NCBI GenBank assembly: GCA_013400975.1
Contig: WBMZ01011422.1
Coordinates: 54,091-118,090 of the forward strand
Direction: 5' to 3'
DNA length: 64,000 nucleotides
Source: Atrichornis clamosus
Taxonomy: Eukaryota > Chordata > Aves > Passeriformes > Menuridae
Part shown: positions 13,490 through 27,465 of the stretch, piece by piece
Layout: each line of letters begins with the position of its first letter
Numbering within the stretch: the stretch's first letter is position 1
Notes under the pieces: generated by a model
The model's input: only the letters and a program-made list of their open reading frames with translations
What the model was told of the DNA's origin: nothing
Database searches by the model: none
Program-made: the position numbers and the translations under genes

Positions 13490-13960
13490 TCCAGGAGGAG
13501 GAGGGAGCAAGAAACCCAGGCACTTCAATTTACTAAGTAAAACCAACAGCAACTCCGGGAGGCTTTGCCTGGCTGGAGTCTGTTTTAACAACAGGAGGTG
13601 CAGATATCCTGGCAGGCAGGTCAGAAGGAGGTCGCTTTGTTAGGGCACATCCGCCTGCCACATCTCCTCCCCTAACCCTAACCCATAACCTCTCCTGCCC
13701 AAACCATCTCGGAGGCAGTCCTTGGGGCACCACAGAGGCAGCAGAGCTGAGCCCCAGCAGTGGCCCATGAAGCCAAACCACAATCCCTGTGAGCAGCCAA
13801 GTCTCACAGAGGTGACAGGGTCCAGCCCAGTTGCACCTTGAGAGGGCTGGCTGAGGAGAAACCAGCCCAGTGAAGGGAGCACAATAGGTGACACCTATGT
13901 CCTTCCACTCAGCCGTAAGCCACGGACCAGGGCAACAACAGGGAGGGAGTTACAAGTTGT
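13490..13960. other. GC-richer non-coding patch
   Basis: This patch is richer in G and C than its surroundings and has overlapping open frames on both strands (for example minus 13533-13781 and 13640-13894) with no recognisable domain. It includes a 15-base telomere-like run, CCCTAACCCTAACCC (13670-13684), too short to count as an interstitial telomeric array. No splice-flanked exon structure is convincing. Confidence 0.5.
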
Positions 13961-16900
13961 TATCTTTTAGATAAGACGCAGAGACCTGACCAAGAGAGGC
14001 TGCTTTCTAGAGAGTGTCTAATATCCCCTCGGGACAGGGGAACGGGGAAGGCACAGGGAGGGTGAAGAAGGATGCTACTGGGTAGAGGTGGGGGGTGAGA
14101 TGTCACAGTGAGATGACCTGGCACCTGCAGTCCTGCCTGAATGCATTCAGAAAGGGCAATCAGCTCCCTTCTTAAATTTGAGGCATTTCTGTTTTGTCGT
14201 AAATAAACAAATTTCAAATGTGGCAGATTCACAGCTTTCCATCTGGTAACAAAATGGAGCTGAAGATCTCTTTCAGAAACTAAACACAGGCAAGTGTGAA
14301 AGAGAAAACTAAACCTGACACCTTGCTTGTGAAAAATACAGCCATAACTTCTCCTTCCACTTTTAACTGCAAGAAAAGCATAACATATTGTCCAAGAATT
14401 GTAAAACAATAAAATATTGGTCTTCCAGAGCCTCTGTCAGAAAATGGGGCTTAGTTTGGACCTCAGTAAAATATTAACAGCTTTATATCAGTAATCATTG
14501 GTCAGGAGCCTTGTGCAGGAAACCCAGGTGGTTCTTACTGTATATCACTACCAGACCACAGAGGGGTTCTCCTTTCCCCCCACCCTGGAGGAATTTAAGG
14601 ACAACTGACAGAGCATTGCTTTTAGTTCAGAAGTGTTAGTCAGCTGACACATGCCAACTCCTCAGACTGGGCGTCTGAAGAGTAGTTCTGACACTACATA
14701 CACACCTATTGCCTTACCAAGAGACAGCTCCCACCCCATTAAGTCTGGAAAACAGTACACAAGAAAGGACACATTTCTCATGAGCACTTATTTGCTAATG
14801 GCCATGCAAAGGTAGGAGCTCGAGAAAAAAAGTATCTGAGAAAGCAGATATTTGAAGGCAGAAAATGAGAAACCAAATCATGCCTTTTTAATAACTTCTC
14901 TCTGAGAGTGAAAGCAGGAAACAGTTGCAAAATATTAACAAACAGAAAAACGCAGCAACCAAAAGTTTGCCTGCAGGGAAGTTTGTGGAGTAGGGTCTTG
15001 AGACAGCTGCCTGAGAGGAAAGGAACAAAAGGTTTGAGATACCAACCACTGATACACTGATAAACGGGAGAGGGAAAGAGAGGGAAGAGAACAGGGAGAA
15101 GGGAAGGAGGGTTCCGATGTGGTTTTAAAGCAGCTGCACAGAAAAGTGACATACCCAGACCTCCTCTTTGTCTGTGTCCCATGGTCTTTGCCAACAGCCT
15201 TGAGTGAGTTTGCTGCGTAAGAGCAACAGCTGAAGAAAGAAAGGCAGCAAAGTCTTGTCCACATTGTGAGCCCTAAGTGAGACCCTCAAGACAGGCTGGC
15301 CCAATTGTGGTGCTTACAGCTGAGCAGCTGGCATCCTTCTGTACATCTCTGCCTTGTTACCACAAAAGATCCTTATGCAGCTTATATGCAACTACTTACT
15401 TTACGCCATACATAACACCACATCGACTGCAGGATGCTAAATAGCTCCAGTTCAACCATTCTTAGGAAAGAAATTGCAGGGACAGAAGACACACAGGTCC
15501 CTCTTGGGGGGCCACATATCACCAAACCTATTTTCTTCCACCTCTCTCATTTTATAGTCCCTTTTCTCAGGTGGTGATTGTGCTGCTACATATGGTTGAG
15601 AATCAAGAGGTTTCTCAGCATTTAGTCAAAAAAGGCTTCACGCTGAGAGGGCCTGACCCACCCATTAACTTCTCCCACAATATCCCATTTTATTACCCTA
15701 CACGTGAAACACAACCCCTGGGGAGGGAAGAGGAAAAGAAAACTGCACCAGCAGGGTAACTAATGAACCTTCCTGTTTCCCTGGCTGCTTAGTCTCTGAG
15801 AGGCAGCTGAAAACAGAAACTTACCTAGGAAGACAGGAATACGTCTTCTGTCTGTTGAGTCAGCATGGCAGCAGGTGGCTTCTCATGATCCAGTGAGACA
15901 GGTTACATACAGCCAAGAGACCAGGAAGGCTTTCAGCAGCAACGTGTGCCACCTCCTTCCCAGATGCTGCACACACTTGGCTCTTCCTGTCCTACTAATG
16001 GGTCAGTCCCTGCAGCTTTGGGAGAGGACAACCTTTCTAGCATCTTTGAGAGTCATCCTGATGAGCTGTGTGTGTGCTCCAAGGGGTGCTGCACAATCAT
16101 GGCAGGGTTTTCAAAAGATACTTTCCCTAGCCCAGATACATTAAGAAGCAGGTAAAAGAACACCCAGGTCTCAAAAAAAGGGTCAGCAATGTTAACTGCT
16201 ACTTGTCATGCAAATATTATTTATTTTTTATATTGATGATATCTTTTTTTTTTAAAGACACTGCAGAGGTATTTCAGACATGGCTGTATTCAGCCAATAC
16301 AAGGAGCAGGATCTGAAAACAGGAGCAAAGCTGGATGCAGGCCCTCATTTCAATTTCTTGTGGTAGCATGTGGATTAGATAGGAGAAACAACAGCCTTCA
16401 GCTCTTTGCACACTTGAGTACAGACCCTTTGTTTGGGGAATCGAATTCCTCCAGTTGATGGGGAATTCTCAGTGTGGGGCAGGGAGAACGCACAGCTTTG
16501 TATTGCCATGGCTACATAAAAGTATTTTTAATGTGTCTTGTTTTCTGTTCATCTGATTTATTAACAGCTTACTTAGAGATAAATCTGTGGGGTTTGGTTT
16601 ATTCTCAGATGGGAAAACTTGCTGTTTCAGAATAATCAGATTAAGTTAGTGAGAAAAAACTAACTAATTGGAGACCTCGCTCTAGCCTGCACCTCCTGCA
16701 ACACAAAATGGCATGATTTTGATAAAGATGTTACAATAAGTAAATTCACAGATAAACTCAAGTGATCATAAAATAAATATGAAATTTTATTATGAACCAT
16801 ATGACCAGCAGGAGCAGAGAAATTTGAAAACTACATGAATGTTTAATGTCGGGCACAAAAGAAAAACACATTTCCCTGACCTTGTCTTTTATTTATTTTC

Positions 16901-19320
16901 TTGGCCTTTCTAAAGCTGAGATTCTCCCTCTGCCTTTCCAGCCTGACAATCACTTTAATGACGCAAAATTAAGAGGAACAGCCTTCCAACCAAGCCCCCA
17001 TTGGTCAATAATTAAAACAAGTCAGACTATCATGACAGATTTCTGCCACATCCATACTGACAGGTCACCCTCTGAAAGAGCTTTTGTAAATGCTCTTTGT
17101 TAAAGATGTGCAAAGTGGGCTGAGCAACACTTTAAAACTGGAAACAATGTGCTCATGAAGAAATTGCCACAGCATTTCAAGAGTCAATCACAACGTGTAG
17201 AGCAAGGCTACATACCAGTGTTCTCGGCAAGGGGTCATCCAGACCACACCAGAGGATACATCCACATCAGGATGGGTGGAGCACTCCTGAGGTCCATGGC
17301 ATACTAACTGGGGTGTTCTCAGGACATTGAAGAAGTTGCTTCAAAGCCCAGGTGATGTAGGCATGGCCTGAGCATGACAGACTAGAAGCTGTTATTGGTT
17401 TCCCAACACCTGAGCTGCTTTTGATAAACAATTAACATAAAAAAGGAAGATAACCCACACATACCAGAGGGACTGCATTGAGGTACTTATTGAAACCCTT
17501 TGACATGGCTGCACTTCCTCTGTGCTCTGCTGTCCTTCAAAGAGCAGTGTGATGCACTGCCTGGCTGCCTGATCCTCTGAAGAACACTTTCAGCTCCTCA
17601 CCACGAGAACACCAGCACAGAGTAGAGTCCTTCACTACGAAGACATCTGACCAGCTGTGACATCTGTAAACACCCTTCAATTATCTTTGTCCTTAGTGGA
17701 CCAAAGTTTGAACTGGAACTACTGTATTACCTCTCCTTCTCCAAGGCAGTATTGAACAGCATAACCGAGAACATGCAGGTATAAGAAAAGTGCTATTTGC
17801 CTGAAAAATTGGCCAAGAAACTCTCAAATCTTACTTTGGCTTCTGCCACAGTTACATGCAGAAATTTAGCAAAACTTCCTAGTCTGCATTTGTCTAATGG
17901 ATGTGGCAAATGGATGAGATTTGTCTTCCAAAAAGTGCCTTGAGTCATGCACACAACACAGAGCAAAGTATTGTTACTTGGGGTTTAATTGCTGCCTGTT
18001 CTGAATGCTGATATTCCTTCCCTTTTAATTAACATGCAAAAGGTATGCTTAGGAAGTTTGTAGAATGTAGGCAGTCCACCGGACATGCTAGTAGAAATGA
18101 AAGCATGAAGATTGCTGTTAAATCCAAACTATCTTAAAGAAAAATGGCCTCATTAAAGCAATACAATGAGCAATTAACAGGCCACTTCACACGTACTGTT
18201 TTGGAGGAGAGTCTGTCAGAAGCATGCTGAAGCTTTCAGAGTGAGAGCTGTGATTACTGAGCTGTTTATTCTGAAAATGAATTACTACTTTTCTTTACCA
18301 GAAATTAAATCAAAAGAAAAATTTCCTAAATTTATACAAAATGCTTTCCTCTTACACGAGAAGAGGAGGACTCAGCTTGTCTGCCCTGTGAGAGGCCTTC
18401 ACATGTCAGTCCTACAAGAATGCCTCAACACCTCTTTGAATGATGAATGGCTATGTGCTCCCATAACCCATTCTTCCCTAGCCTCATGCCACATGCCTGT
18501 ATTTCTTCACAAGAGCACTGAAATTAAGATAATGCAACAAATGAGCAACGGACCAGTATCTGAAAAATGGGAAGAGGCTGAAGTAACACTCTTGCTCTTT
18601 GGGCCGTAAAGTGGCTGGAGAAGCACTTTGTGTGTTCAGTGCAAAGCACAGGGCAAAGAATTAATGAAACACAGGCTTCAAAGCAGAAGATGTTGCTTAT
18701 CTAAATCAGAAGTTGCTTATGTTAAAGTGAAACAGAAGCCTAAATCTCCTGTTATGCATTCCTAGGGAAACTGGGAACTATTTTCATTAATTTTTAAATT
18801 ACATTGTTTTTACTTCAGCATGAGAAGAACCAAGCCTCTGTTCCCAATCTGGGAAAGCTGATCAGTTCTCCAAGAGCAGGGTGGTGTTTCTAAAGCTAGG
18901 CTATCCCTCCATGAGGAGTCCTGGCATATGAAACAGGAATTGGTGTATTCTAGCACCTGCAAACTGCAAGATGCTATCGCTCAAGTTTCCAATTATTTCA
19001 TGCCCTTTTTTTTGTATACAACTTACTATTAAAGCGAAGTACAGCTTATACTGGGGGCAGGAAAAGTGACAGGAGCATTCTATAGAGTCTGGGAGATGCA
19101 ATATTTCCTTTTGTTATATAAAACATAGGGTAAGTACTTGCCTGTCAAATCGAGCAAACCACTTGCTTTTTCATGGTCCCAGGAAGATTTTTTGCTTGGT
19201 AGACTTATCCACAACCTTTGCCATAATTTACCATTTTGCCTTCAGATTAAGCAAAAGGGTAAGGCCAAGCTGAACAGAAAGAAAACCCAGGAAGAGCAGA
19301 AATAGAAAAATGTTTCTTCC
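13961..19320. other. Non-coding sequence with one polypurine tract
   Basis: No gene is supported. The notable item is a nearly pure purine strand at 15066-15112 with several GGG runs. The rest is AT-leaning sequence with short chance frames. Confidence 0.65.
15066..15112. repeat. Polypurine tract with repeated GGG runs
   Basis: The plus strand is A/G only except for a C at 15092, with at least six GGG runs separated by short A/G spacers. Such tracts can form triplex or loose quadruplex structures. No function is implied. Confidence 0.8.
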
Positions 19321-19340
19321 AAACAGGAAGCTTCCTGTTT
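19321..19340. promoter_or_regulatory. 20-bp perfect palindrome of two ETS-like half sites
   Basis: The half AAACAGGAAG is followed immediately by its exact reverse complement CTTCCTGTTT. Each half carries CAGGAAG, an ETS-family core (GGAA), in head-to-head arrangement like known cooperative ETS1 palindromes. A perfect 20-bp palindrome is unlikely at any given position, but one such site in 64 kb is not extraordinary. Regulatory use is inferred. Confidence 0.5.
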
Positions 19341-20812
19341 AAACAGTCACTCTTCAAAGGCATTCTTTGCAAAAACCCTTTTAAATTGACTAAGAATTAG
19401 TTAAATCTCCATTTCCACCCACATCTGAAGCCATTCCTAATCAAGCTGAGACAGAAGACAGGCAGATGGAAAGACAATGGACAACCACTCCCCAGTGGCA
19501 AAGCTAAGCTATTAACTCAGTATTGGTCTGTGTAAGGTGAGCAGATTGTTCTGGTTCATAATTTATTCTTCTGCTGGGATCCTGTTAACATCTCATTACT
19601 GTGATGAAGACAGCTTTAACTTGGCTTGGACTCCTCAAAGGCAGTCTGGGGGTTGAATGGATGCCCAAAGTCACTTTTGGAAGTGATTTTAACAGCAGAG
19701 ATCTTCCTTGATGTACAAAATCGAAGTTTTTGTAAGTGGGGCTGCAAAAGCAACCCATGGCCATAAAAACCAGAATCAGAGATCAGTATCAGCAAAATTC
19801 AGAGAACTCCATGCAAACTCTGTACACCACGTGTTGCCCCATGGTGTTCAAGGCTCATTTTGTCCTTGTCAGTTTTAGTCTGGTCTCTTCAACTTTCTCA
19901 GGGATGCTTAGAATAATTACTAACTGGACCCAGGAAAATGAGAATATGGTAAGAAAGGATAGTATCTGGCATACCGCAGTACATGAGCATTGCCAACACA
20001 GAAATGGCTAAGGTAAAACCATGCCATGAGATGAGCTATTTATGTTGCAAAGGGGATTGAAGATAAATGGCAAAATAAAGTCATTCTGAGTTAGCCATTA
20101 AGGCAGAAAAACCACCTTTTGCATTTCCAGAGGAGCTTTTGTCATGCTACAGAACAGCAGTAAAACATAAAAGCGCTCAGATGGCAGCAATATAAGATGC
20201 AGAGAAGACCATGGAAAAGCCAATCTCATGAAGGACACATGCTAACAGCCATACAAACTCCTGACTTTCAAGGTTTTAACTATGATAAAATATATGGACT
20301 TTCACACAGAGTAAACTAGAAGGCCTTCTGGTTGGTGCCTCCTCCTAGCAGAAGGAACCAAATGCCCTGACTCTTGGCCAGCATTTCCCACTTTCACATA
20401 GGCTTCAGCCTGCACAGACTGTAGCTATGCTGTGAGTGCAGGAGGAGTTATGGTGGCAGGCAAAGACTTTCCAGAATTTCCAGAGTTCTTTGTTGTGTTG
20501 GCAAAAGCACAGGTCTCCTTGTCTAATGCTGTTTCATTGTAGTGGAGTGTGGAATCTGACTCATGTGCAGTCAGACAGCTTTTTGCAATTACTCCTTTCT
20601 CTGCTGCAGCAGCCAACCTCACTGACAGCTACCACTGCCCAAGGAAAAAGGTCTCATATATTTAGTTGCAAATTATTTCTAAAACCTGTTGCAAGGTCCC
20701 TAGGTGCTGCTGCCTCTGATACAAATTTTGCAGTAGTTTCTGCTATATTCTATTTGCAAGACTTATATTTAACTTACAGGGTAGCTCCTGATTTTTATAT
20801 TTTTTAAAGCAA
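19341..20812. other. Non-coding sequence
   Basis: No gene, recognised repeat or RNA gene was identified. Open frames at 19736-20011 and 20436-20807 are short and have no recognisable domain. Confidence 0.65.
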
Positions 20813-20905
20813 ACTATATACAGACTATAGAGACAGAGACTATATCTGTATATAGTGTGCATCTATATAAAGATACACTAGTATATATATATATATATAT
20901 ATATA
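20813..20905. repeat. AT microsatellite with adjacent 11-bp inverted repeat
   Basis: A pure (TA)12 run occupies 20882-20905. Just to its left ACTATATACAG (20813-20823) and CTGTATATAGT (20846-20856) are exact reverse complements across a 22-base loop. The whole is an AT-rich low-stability patch. Confidence 0.9.
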
Positions 20906-23900
20906 ATTTCTAAGCTTCTAATTCTAGCAGTTGTATCTATTGTCTTTTTATGTTACTACAGAGAATAAAGAGGCAGAGATAGAAGGAATAAACATTGACC
21001 ATAATTGTCTGTAGCCAATCACATGGCCAGGGGCTCAAACAATTCAATCTGGTAGACAAAAAGTACAGCTGCAATTCTTAGTGTTATTTTAACTCATTCT
21101 CCTACTCAGGCTGTCTTGTCACCTCTCTTCATCTCTGAGACACACACATTAAACTGCAGTCTGATAGTGTTATCAGCACCTTTTTCAACAAAATAAATTT
21201 GTCTCCCTGGGATGGTGAAATGTGTGTCACAAAGGAATGAGATTTTTGTAGTTCAGCAGCAACCTACAGGAAAGTGTTAATTAGAACAGACTGTGTCATA
21301 AGGAAGCTCAACAGACACAAACTAATTAGCCCCAGTAAGTGTAGTGGAGCTGCTCTGCGGAGGCAGCACTCCATCACTGGCTTCTTAGAAGTTAGCACTC
21401 ACTCCTATTCCCTGGCTTTAGTCTCAAAATGGCATCAAAACATATGGCACCAGAGCAAGAGTCCCACAAGGATATAGCGGGAAGATCTGCTTTTGCTCCA
21501 TCCCACTGTTACCTTCACCAACTCACTCTCACCACAGCATTCGACTCAGTCTATCCACAAAATCAGAGATCTCCAAGATTTCATCCAGGTCAAAGAGAGT
21601 GGGTTCTTAGAAAGGTACGCATCCCTCCTGAGCCTCAGCTGGACTGACGGTCTATACCAGTTTCCTTGGGGAAACTAAGAACATTGAGTGTCACTGCAGA
21701 ATTAAACTAGGCTGCTTCAGTGCAGAACAGCAAGGTGTTCTAAAAGTCCAGCAGGAATCTGGGAAAAAAAGAACTAGAAAGAGGCCTTCAGCAGGTCAGC
21801 TTACAAGTTTACAACTTAGGTATTGCTGACTAGCTGACATTAGTCAAGATAAAAATGCTTCCTAAATGACACATGAGATGTTCTTCAGGTGAGTCCCCAT
21901 TTTTTCTCAGATGCAACCCAGCAGATGGACTTGTGCACAAGTAATACTGTAAGCTGATATATAAGAGGCCGGAGATGGTAAAAAAATCAGATAAAACATA
22001 GAAAGTAGTATGAAGCATCATATAAAATACTTGTTTCTCACAAGCCTGTGCTTGTTAATTTCCTCATTTTTCAGGGAAAATATTTCAGACTGAATACAGG
22101 TAATAAATAATACTACTAACCGATGGGTCAGCATCCAGCTGTGTTTCCTTAGGTTCATAGCTATAAAATCGAAAGTAATACTGCAAGCAGAAGAACCCAT
22201 ACCCACAGACACCTAAGACTTCAATAACTTTATTTGATAAATGTTTCCCTTGTAACATAGCTATTTAAAACACTTTGTGTCCGCCGGTTCATACTTCCCT
22301 CTGCAGCTCCTTCTTGATTCAAGCTCGCAATTCCTTTCATAAACACAACAATGCTACTTTGGTATCTTGTTCTCTCACCACTTTTGGTCAAGAACTTACC
22401 TCATCTGATGATGAGAAGCTTTCTTCCCCACTCCAGGCTAAATGTGCTTGACAGGCATAACAGAAAGTAGTGTAAAAACTGTTTCCCAAATAATCAAGAG
22501 TCAAAGCACAGGACCAGGCAAAGATAATGGGACCTGTGGATGTGTAACACATGCTAAGAAGAAACCATTTCAGCCTGCTTTTAGATGTGTTTGGACATTT
22601 TAACAACAAGCACCTTTTGGCACAAATTGAATTAGAAGGTTTTACAACATTAATACTGTGACCAGTTCCTATTGGCCCATATAAATTCCTAAAAGCATCT
22701 GCTTTCAAAACTGAATTTCAGATATCAAGAAATACCAAAGCATCAGATATCAAAGAATGAAGGAATAGAACAGCAGGGAAAAAAGTATTCTTGCCTGCAT
22801 TCCACATTTTGGCTCTGCAGGCAGAAAAAAAAAAAGAAGAGAGAGAAAAGAGAGAGAGAAAGTCAAGGGTGATAGATTCAGCAGAAATAGTTTAGAAAAC
22901 TATTATTTCTGAACCAAACACTTGGCACCAGGATAGTCTACCTCCTGCTGTCATTAGGGGAAACAAGGCCTTACAGTCTGACAGCTGAGGGCATCATCCT
23001 TGCAGATGACTGGGTCAAGAAGGCACTAACAGACCAAATGCTTTTATTACTGCATTTAGGTAGCACAACAATACGCAGTCACAGCAATTTACAAAGAATT
23101 AATACACATGTGCCCCCTCTCTAAGACCTGTTTTATTTCCTCTTGCACTAGTAGAGAGCTGGGACCAATATTATCCACTCACAGGAACACCATGTTACCT
23201 GCTGCTACAGAAAGGAGCTGATCAGCTATCCATTGTGTACTGAAGCAGATGGTGTGTAAATACCAGAAGCCTTATGATACCAGGGATTTCAGAGATCCCA
23301 TTTCTTTTTCATAGCAGGGTTTAAATTATGCTTCAAAAGCTGCAAAACACATAGGGACAGATTCTTTCCTCTTGCAATCCATTGCAATGAGAATGAACTC
23401 CCGTCAAGCCAACAAAAATAGAGGTCTAAAGCAAATAGCAGAAGAGAATCAATGTTCTCCAAAGCCACGTACGTTATAGAAGGAATCAAGATTACTTGTA
23501 TTAGGTGATTGTAACTGCATCAGTCACTCAAGATTTGTGCAGACTGGAGTTTTTGCAATGGGTGCAGACAAAGAAACACCTTTTCCCCTGCTCTCCACTG
23601 TTTTCACCCAGGGAAAAGCAGAGTGACAGAACTGTACTAAGCAAGAATTGATTGCTAAGTACTTGAACAATCTGGAGAGAAATTATGGTACATAAACTGA
23701 AGTAGTCATGCAATTTAACATGCTTTGCATAACTAAGCCACTAAACATCTACAACATAGCTCAGCACAGCTCAGACCACTTCAAGCATTTGCCTTTTAGG
23801 ACAGCTGAAGCCTTGTGGACAGCAGTTTGAAAGACATTACATTAAGACACCTTTGCTTACAGATCATTTTCTTATTGTTATTTAGGCATTTACATGAACT

Positions 23901-26900
23901 ATGACAATGTAGATTACTTTCTCCTCTTGCTGCTAATTCCTCACCATCCATCAGGGCAAGGACAGAAATCTGGCTGTGTATATTCACTCAACCTACTATT
24001 TTTCACTGTTGTAGTAGGGAAAGGCTTCCAAAAGACCTGAGATACCAAGCAAAACACAAAGCCTGTGGACAAGAAAAAAGCAGTTGGGTTCTTAGAAATC
24101 AAACCCCTTCTCTGAGACTGTTCAGCAGGCTGCTGGCTATGAGAGACAGAATTCTAAAAATAAGGCTTTTTTTCATTATTCTGCTGTGTGTTTTTACTAT
24201 TTTGCTTTCTCACAGGAGAAACAGGTAAGGGAAACATTTTTTGTAGTTCATTTTAATTCTGAACTCAGAGTGGAGTACAAGTGAGATCCAGTCTTGCAAT
24301 CCATTTCATTGCTTCGCCTTCGACTTTGCTCTGTGAAGCCTCTTCACAGAGACACTCAAGCTTCAGTTGCAAGCATCATTGCAAGAATCACATTGATTGA
24401 CTTATTTGAACGAAGAGGAAAATATACAAAATATTTGCTTCTTCTACCTCTCCTTCAAACACACAAACCAATAGAAAAATAATTTTCCTTTCCCTTTGAG
24501 CAATAAGAAGAGTGCATCATCAATTGCTTTTAGGCACCAGATACAAATTTGCTTAATACCAGATCAAAGGTTCTGGGTAGCATAAAGGAATCCAAATTCC
24601 TAACACATCAGGGGCCAGTTAGTGTGACACTGGTATAGCTACTCTGAAGTTTCAAGGTTTAAAGCACGCACTGATTTGCTCCTTTGGTTCTGGAAAGAAC
24701 AGGCCAGCTCCTGTATAAGCCTACTGACTTCTTAGTCAGCAAGCAGGGCATAGAAGGTCTGTCTGACTTGACACAACATGCATTGAGCTCTCACAGTTGC
24801 ACAGACTGATTATGAAATGAAATGTAATGATGAAATACATAATTATCAAACTCCTAGATCAGAATGGTGGCTTTTTAATCCAATATTACTCATCTGAACA
24901 GTAAAAAAATTGCTGAAAGTATCGTTTGAACTTACTGTGTAACACTGCTGCTATGGTTCCCTGCAGCCATAAGGATAATTGGGAGACCTTGCGTAGCACA
25001 CAGCTGCTCTGATTTGCTCCTCTCTTGACACACACTGGGAAGAAGAGCAGAATAAAATATCAACTTTTCCTCACTGTTTCAGTCAGACCAGAAAGTTTCT
25101 TCAGAGTATTTTATTTTAGTAGTTTCTTTATCATGTGGCAATTTATAGGGGCCTTGGTGCACCGTATGTGATTATACTGGAAGAGCTGAGCCCATGCCTC
25201 TGTACTGCAAACCTTATGGCCCACATGGTAAAGCCACTCATGACCCAAAACCCATGACCCTATGGTTTCTACTCAGATGTCGTATGATAAAGGCAGCAAA
25301 CACCAGTTCTGGTTTTCCTTGGCACTCCAGGCTGTGCATCATTCCAAAGTGTAGAAGGTGCTTCAGGATCCATGAAGTAGTTACCTTTCTTATACACCTT
25401 TCCACAATATACATATAATATAATATAATATATTAGATAGAGATATACAGTACCCTTCCATGACATCCTCTGAGAGATGGGCAGGGCAATGCAACTTAAT
25501 ATGGTACTACTCATGAATGACAGCCTGCACATAAGAGGAAATCCAGTTCAGCTCATATAATTGAAATGCAAAGCTACAACAAAATAATTACCAAGTTATC
25601 GATGACTTATAGTAGTATCCAAGGTCCCAAGTGCCAGGCATATTTCACGTAAGTCCTATTAAGTCTGATTCAAAATTGTAGAGACTTCTCAGACATAACC
25701 CAGTATATGCTCCCAAATGCCTGGAGACAGTCACTTGCTGCTACAAATTCTACTGTATAACCTGCACTTTAAATGCAAAGCCCCCTGGTGCTAACAGTAA
25801 TGATTTGGATTAGCACTTTATTTCCCACTGCTAGGGAAATAAAAATCTCTTAGTACCACTATCACTGATTTCTGTGGCAACTCAGTGAATAATGGTAAAA
25901 GCAGCTGCAAAATAGCAAGTGAACAAAGACTACAGAGATAGGATGGTGACTCAACAACCTTTCAATTCAGGTATTAAAGTGTCTGCAGTTCCTTTTATGC
26001 TGCAGGTGAATAAAAGGTGATTGAGCAGAATTAACCTCTCCCTAGAGCATTAAGAAAAGTTAAAGTTCCAATGCAGACTTGCTGGGTTCTTTCAAATCTG
26101 AGTTTCTTACAACTTTTACTGCTGTAACACCAGTGAACTGCATGTCCAATGAACTGAATTTGAGCAGAGCTGAGTTTTGGAGGACTGAGTTAAAAGAATT
26201 ATGTGAATTAAAATGCATATATTGAGATGATAAGCTTCCAGTTGAAATACATAAGCCTTCAGGAAATACTGATATTGAACTGCAAACTGTCTTGTTCTCT
26301 TCCCAAGCACCTATACAGTGCTAAGCACAAGAGGTACTCACCCTGCCTATGGAGCTTTGATTGACTCCATGAACATTTGTTTGAATTCCACACTGAGACC
26401 ACAGATATTCAAGCATGTGCACAGCCATTTTATGGGTTTAGGACTAATTTAAACATCAATTTAGGAGCCCCACGTGAAGAACAGGCTCCACAGCTCTGGC
26501 TTGGAAACCTGAAGCCCTTAGTCATACATGTGTATCCAGCACTTGGGTTGCTTTATGATCTAAACAGAGCAATTTTCCTCACCTTGCAACAAATACTGAA
26601 ACTATAAATAGCAAGGGTTTCATGAAGCTTTTGCTGAGTGGAAGACAGAGGAAAACAAATTGATGAGTAAAATGATTAATGTGGAAAAGTCAAAGCTGTC
26701 TGGGGAAAAACACAAAAACCACATCACAGATTTTTAAAGTCCTCAAGGAAAATACAAACTGTAAATTTCCAAAAGTTTGAATATGTTTCTCTTCTTCTTC
26801 CAACAACCACAGTTTCTCCTAAATATCTTTGTGGGTTTGATTCAGACCAGAACTATAGACCCAGAGGTATTATATGAGACTTATTTCAGGTGCATGAGCT

Positions 26901-27229
26901 ATGAAATTTGACTGTAAGTGAATTTTGGATGGCAGTTTATCCAACCCAAATCTTACCTATCTAATACTTAGAACCAAAGGGAGCAGGCAATAAAAAAGTA
27001 TGAAAGCATGACACTTCCCCTTCAGGAAACAGAAAGAAAAACACATTCTAGAACACATGTATAAACCTTAACATAACTGAGGATGACACTGGGACATGTG
27101 AGGTTATTGTTTGTATTTACTGCTAGCTCAAAGAAGTTTACTCCTGGAGGGTGATCAGCAGATATGCCAGCAAGAAACACAATTAATTCAAGCTGTTAAT
27201 GTTGCTACCCTCTGCAAAATTCTTTCACT
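20906..27229. other. Non-coding AT-leaning sequence
   Basis: No gene is supported. A GA-rich purine run lies at 22823-22862 and a short (ATAAT)n-like run at about 25414-25434. The remaining sequence shows only chance frames shorter than about 110 codons. Confidence 0.65.
22823..22862. repeat. Purine (A/GA)n low-complexity tract
   Basis: Forty bases of pure A and G: an A-run followed by GA dinucleotide repeats. Confidence 0.9.
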
Positions 27230-27425
27230 CTGGGCAATCTAGATGAAGCTTAACAAGGGCAAGTGCTGAATTCTGTACCTGGGATGGGTTGAATACAGAT
27301 GTTTGAACAGATTGAGGAATAAGACACTGAAGAGCAGCACCAATGAAATGAACTTGGGGGTCCTGGTTGATGACAAGTTGAATATGAGTCAGCAGTGCCC
27401 TGGCAGTCAGGAGGACCATATACTG
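27230..27425 (+). mobile_element. CR1 LINE fragment, late ORF2 region
   Basis: The plus strand resembles the CR1 segment around CTTAACAAGGGCAAGTGC, followed by a region like 'gtcctgcacctggg', then CTTGGGGGTCCTGGTTGATG and AATATGAGTCAGCAGTG, which match the avian CR1 ORF2 3' portion in order. It is truncated on both sides and has lost the open frame. Its right end passes into a TA microsatellite. Confidence 0.85.
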
Positions 27426-27426
27426 G

Positions 27427-27465
27427 CTATATATATATATATAAAATGTATATAAATATATATAC
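27427..27465. repeat. TA microsatellite
   Basis: A (TA)8 run (27428-27443) is followed by interrupted TA sequence. It directly precedes the duplicated block at the N and is a likely reason for the assembly break. Confidence 0.9.

Noticed and set aside
13670..13684. Telomere-like CCCTAACCCTAACCC
   Set aside because: Only about 2.5 units. Too short to be an interstitial telomeric repeat; likely chance.
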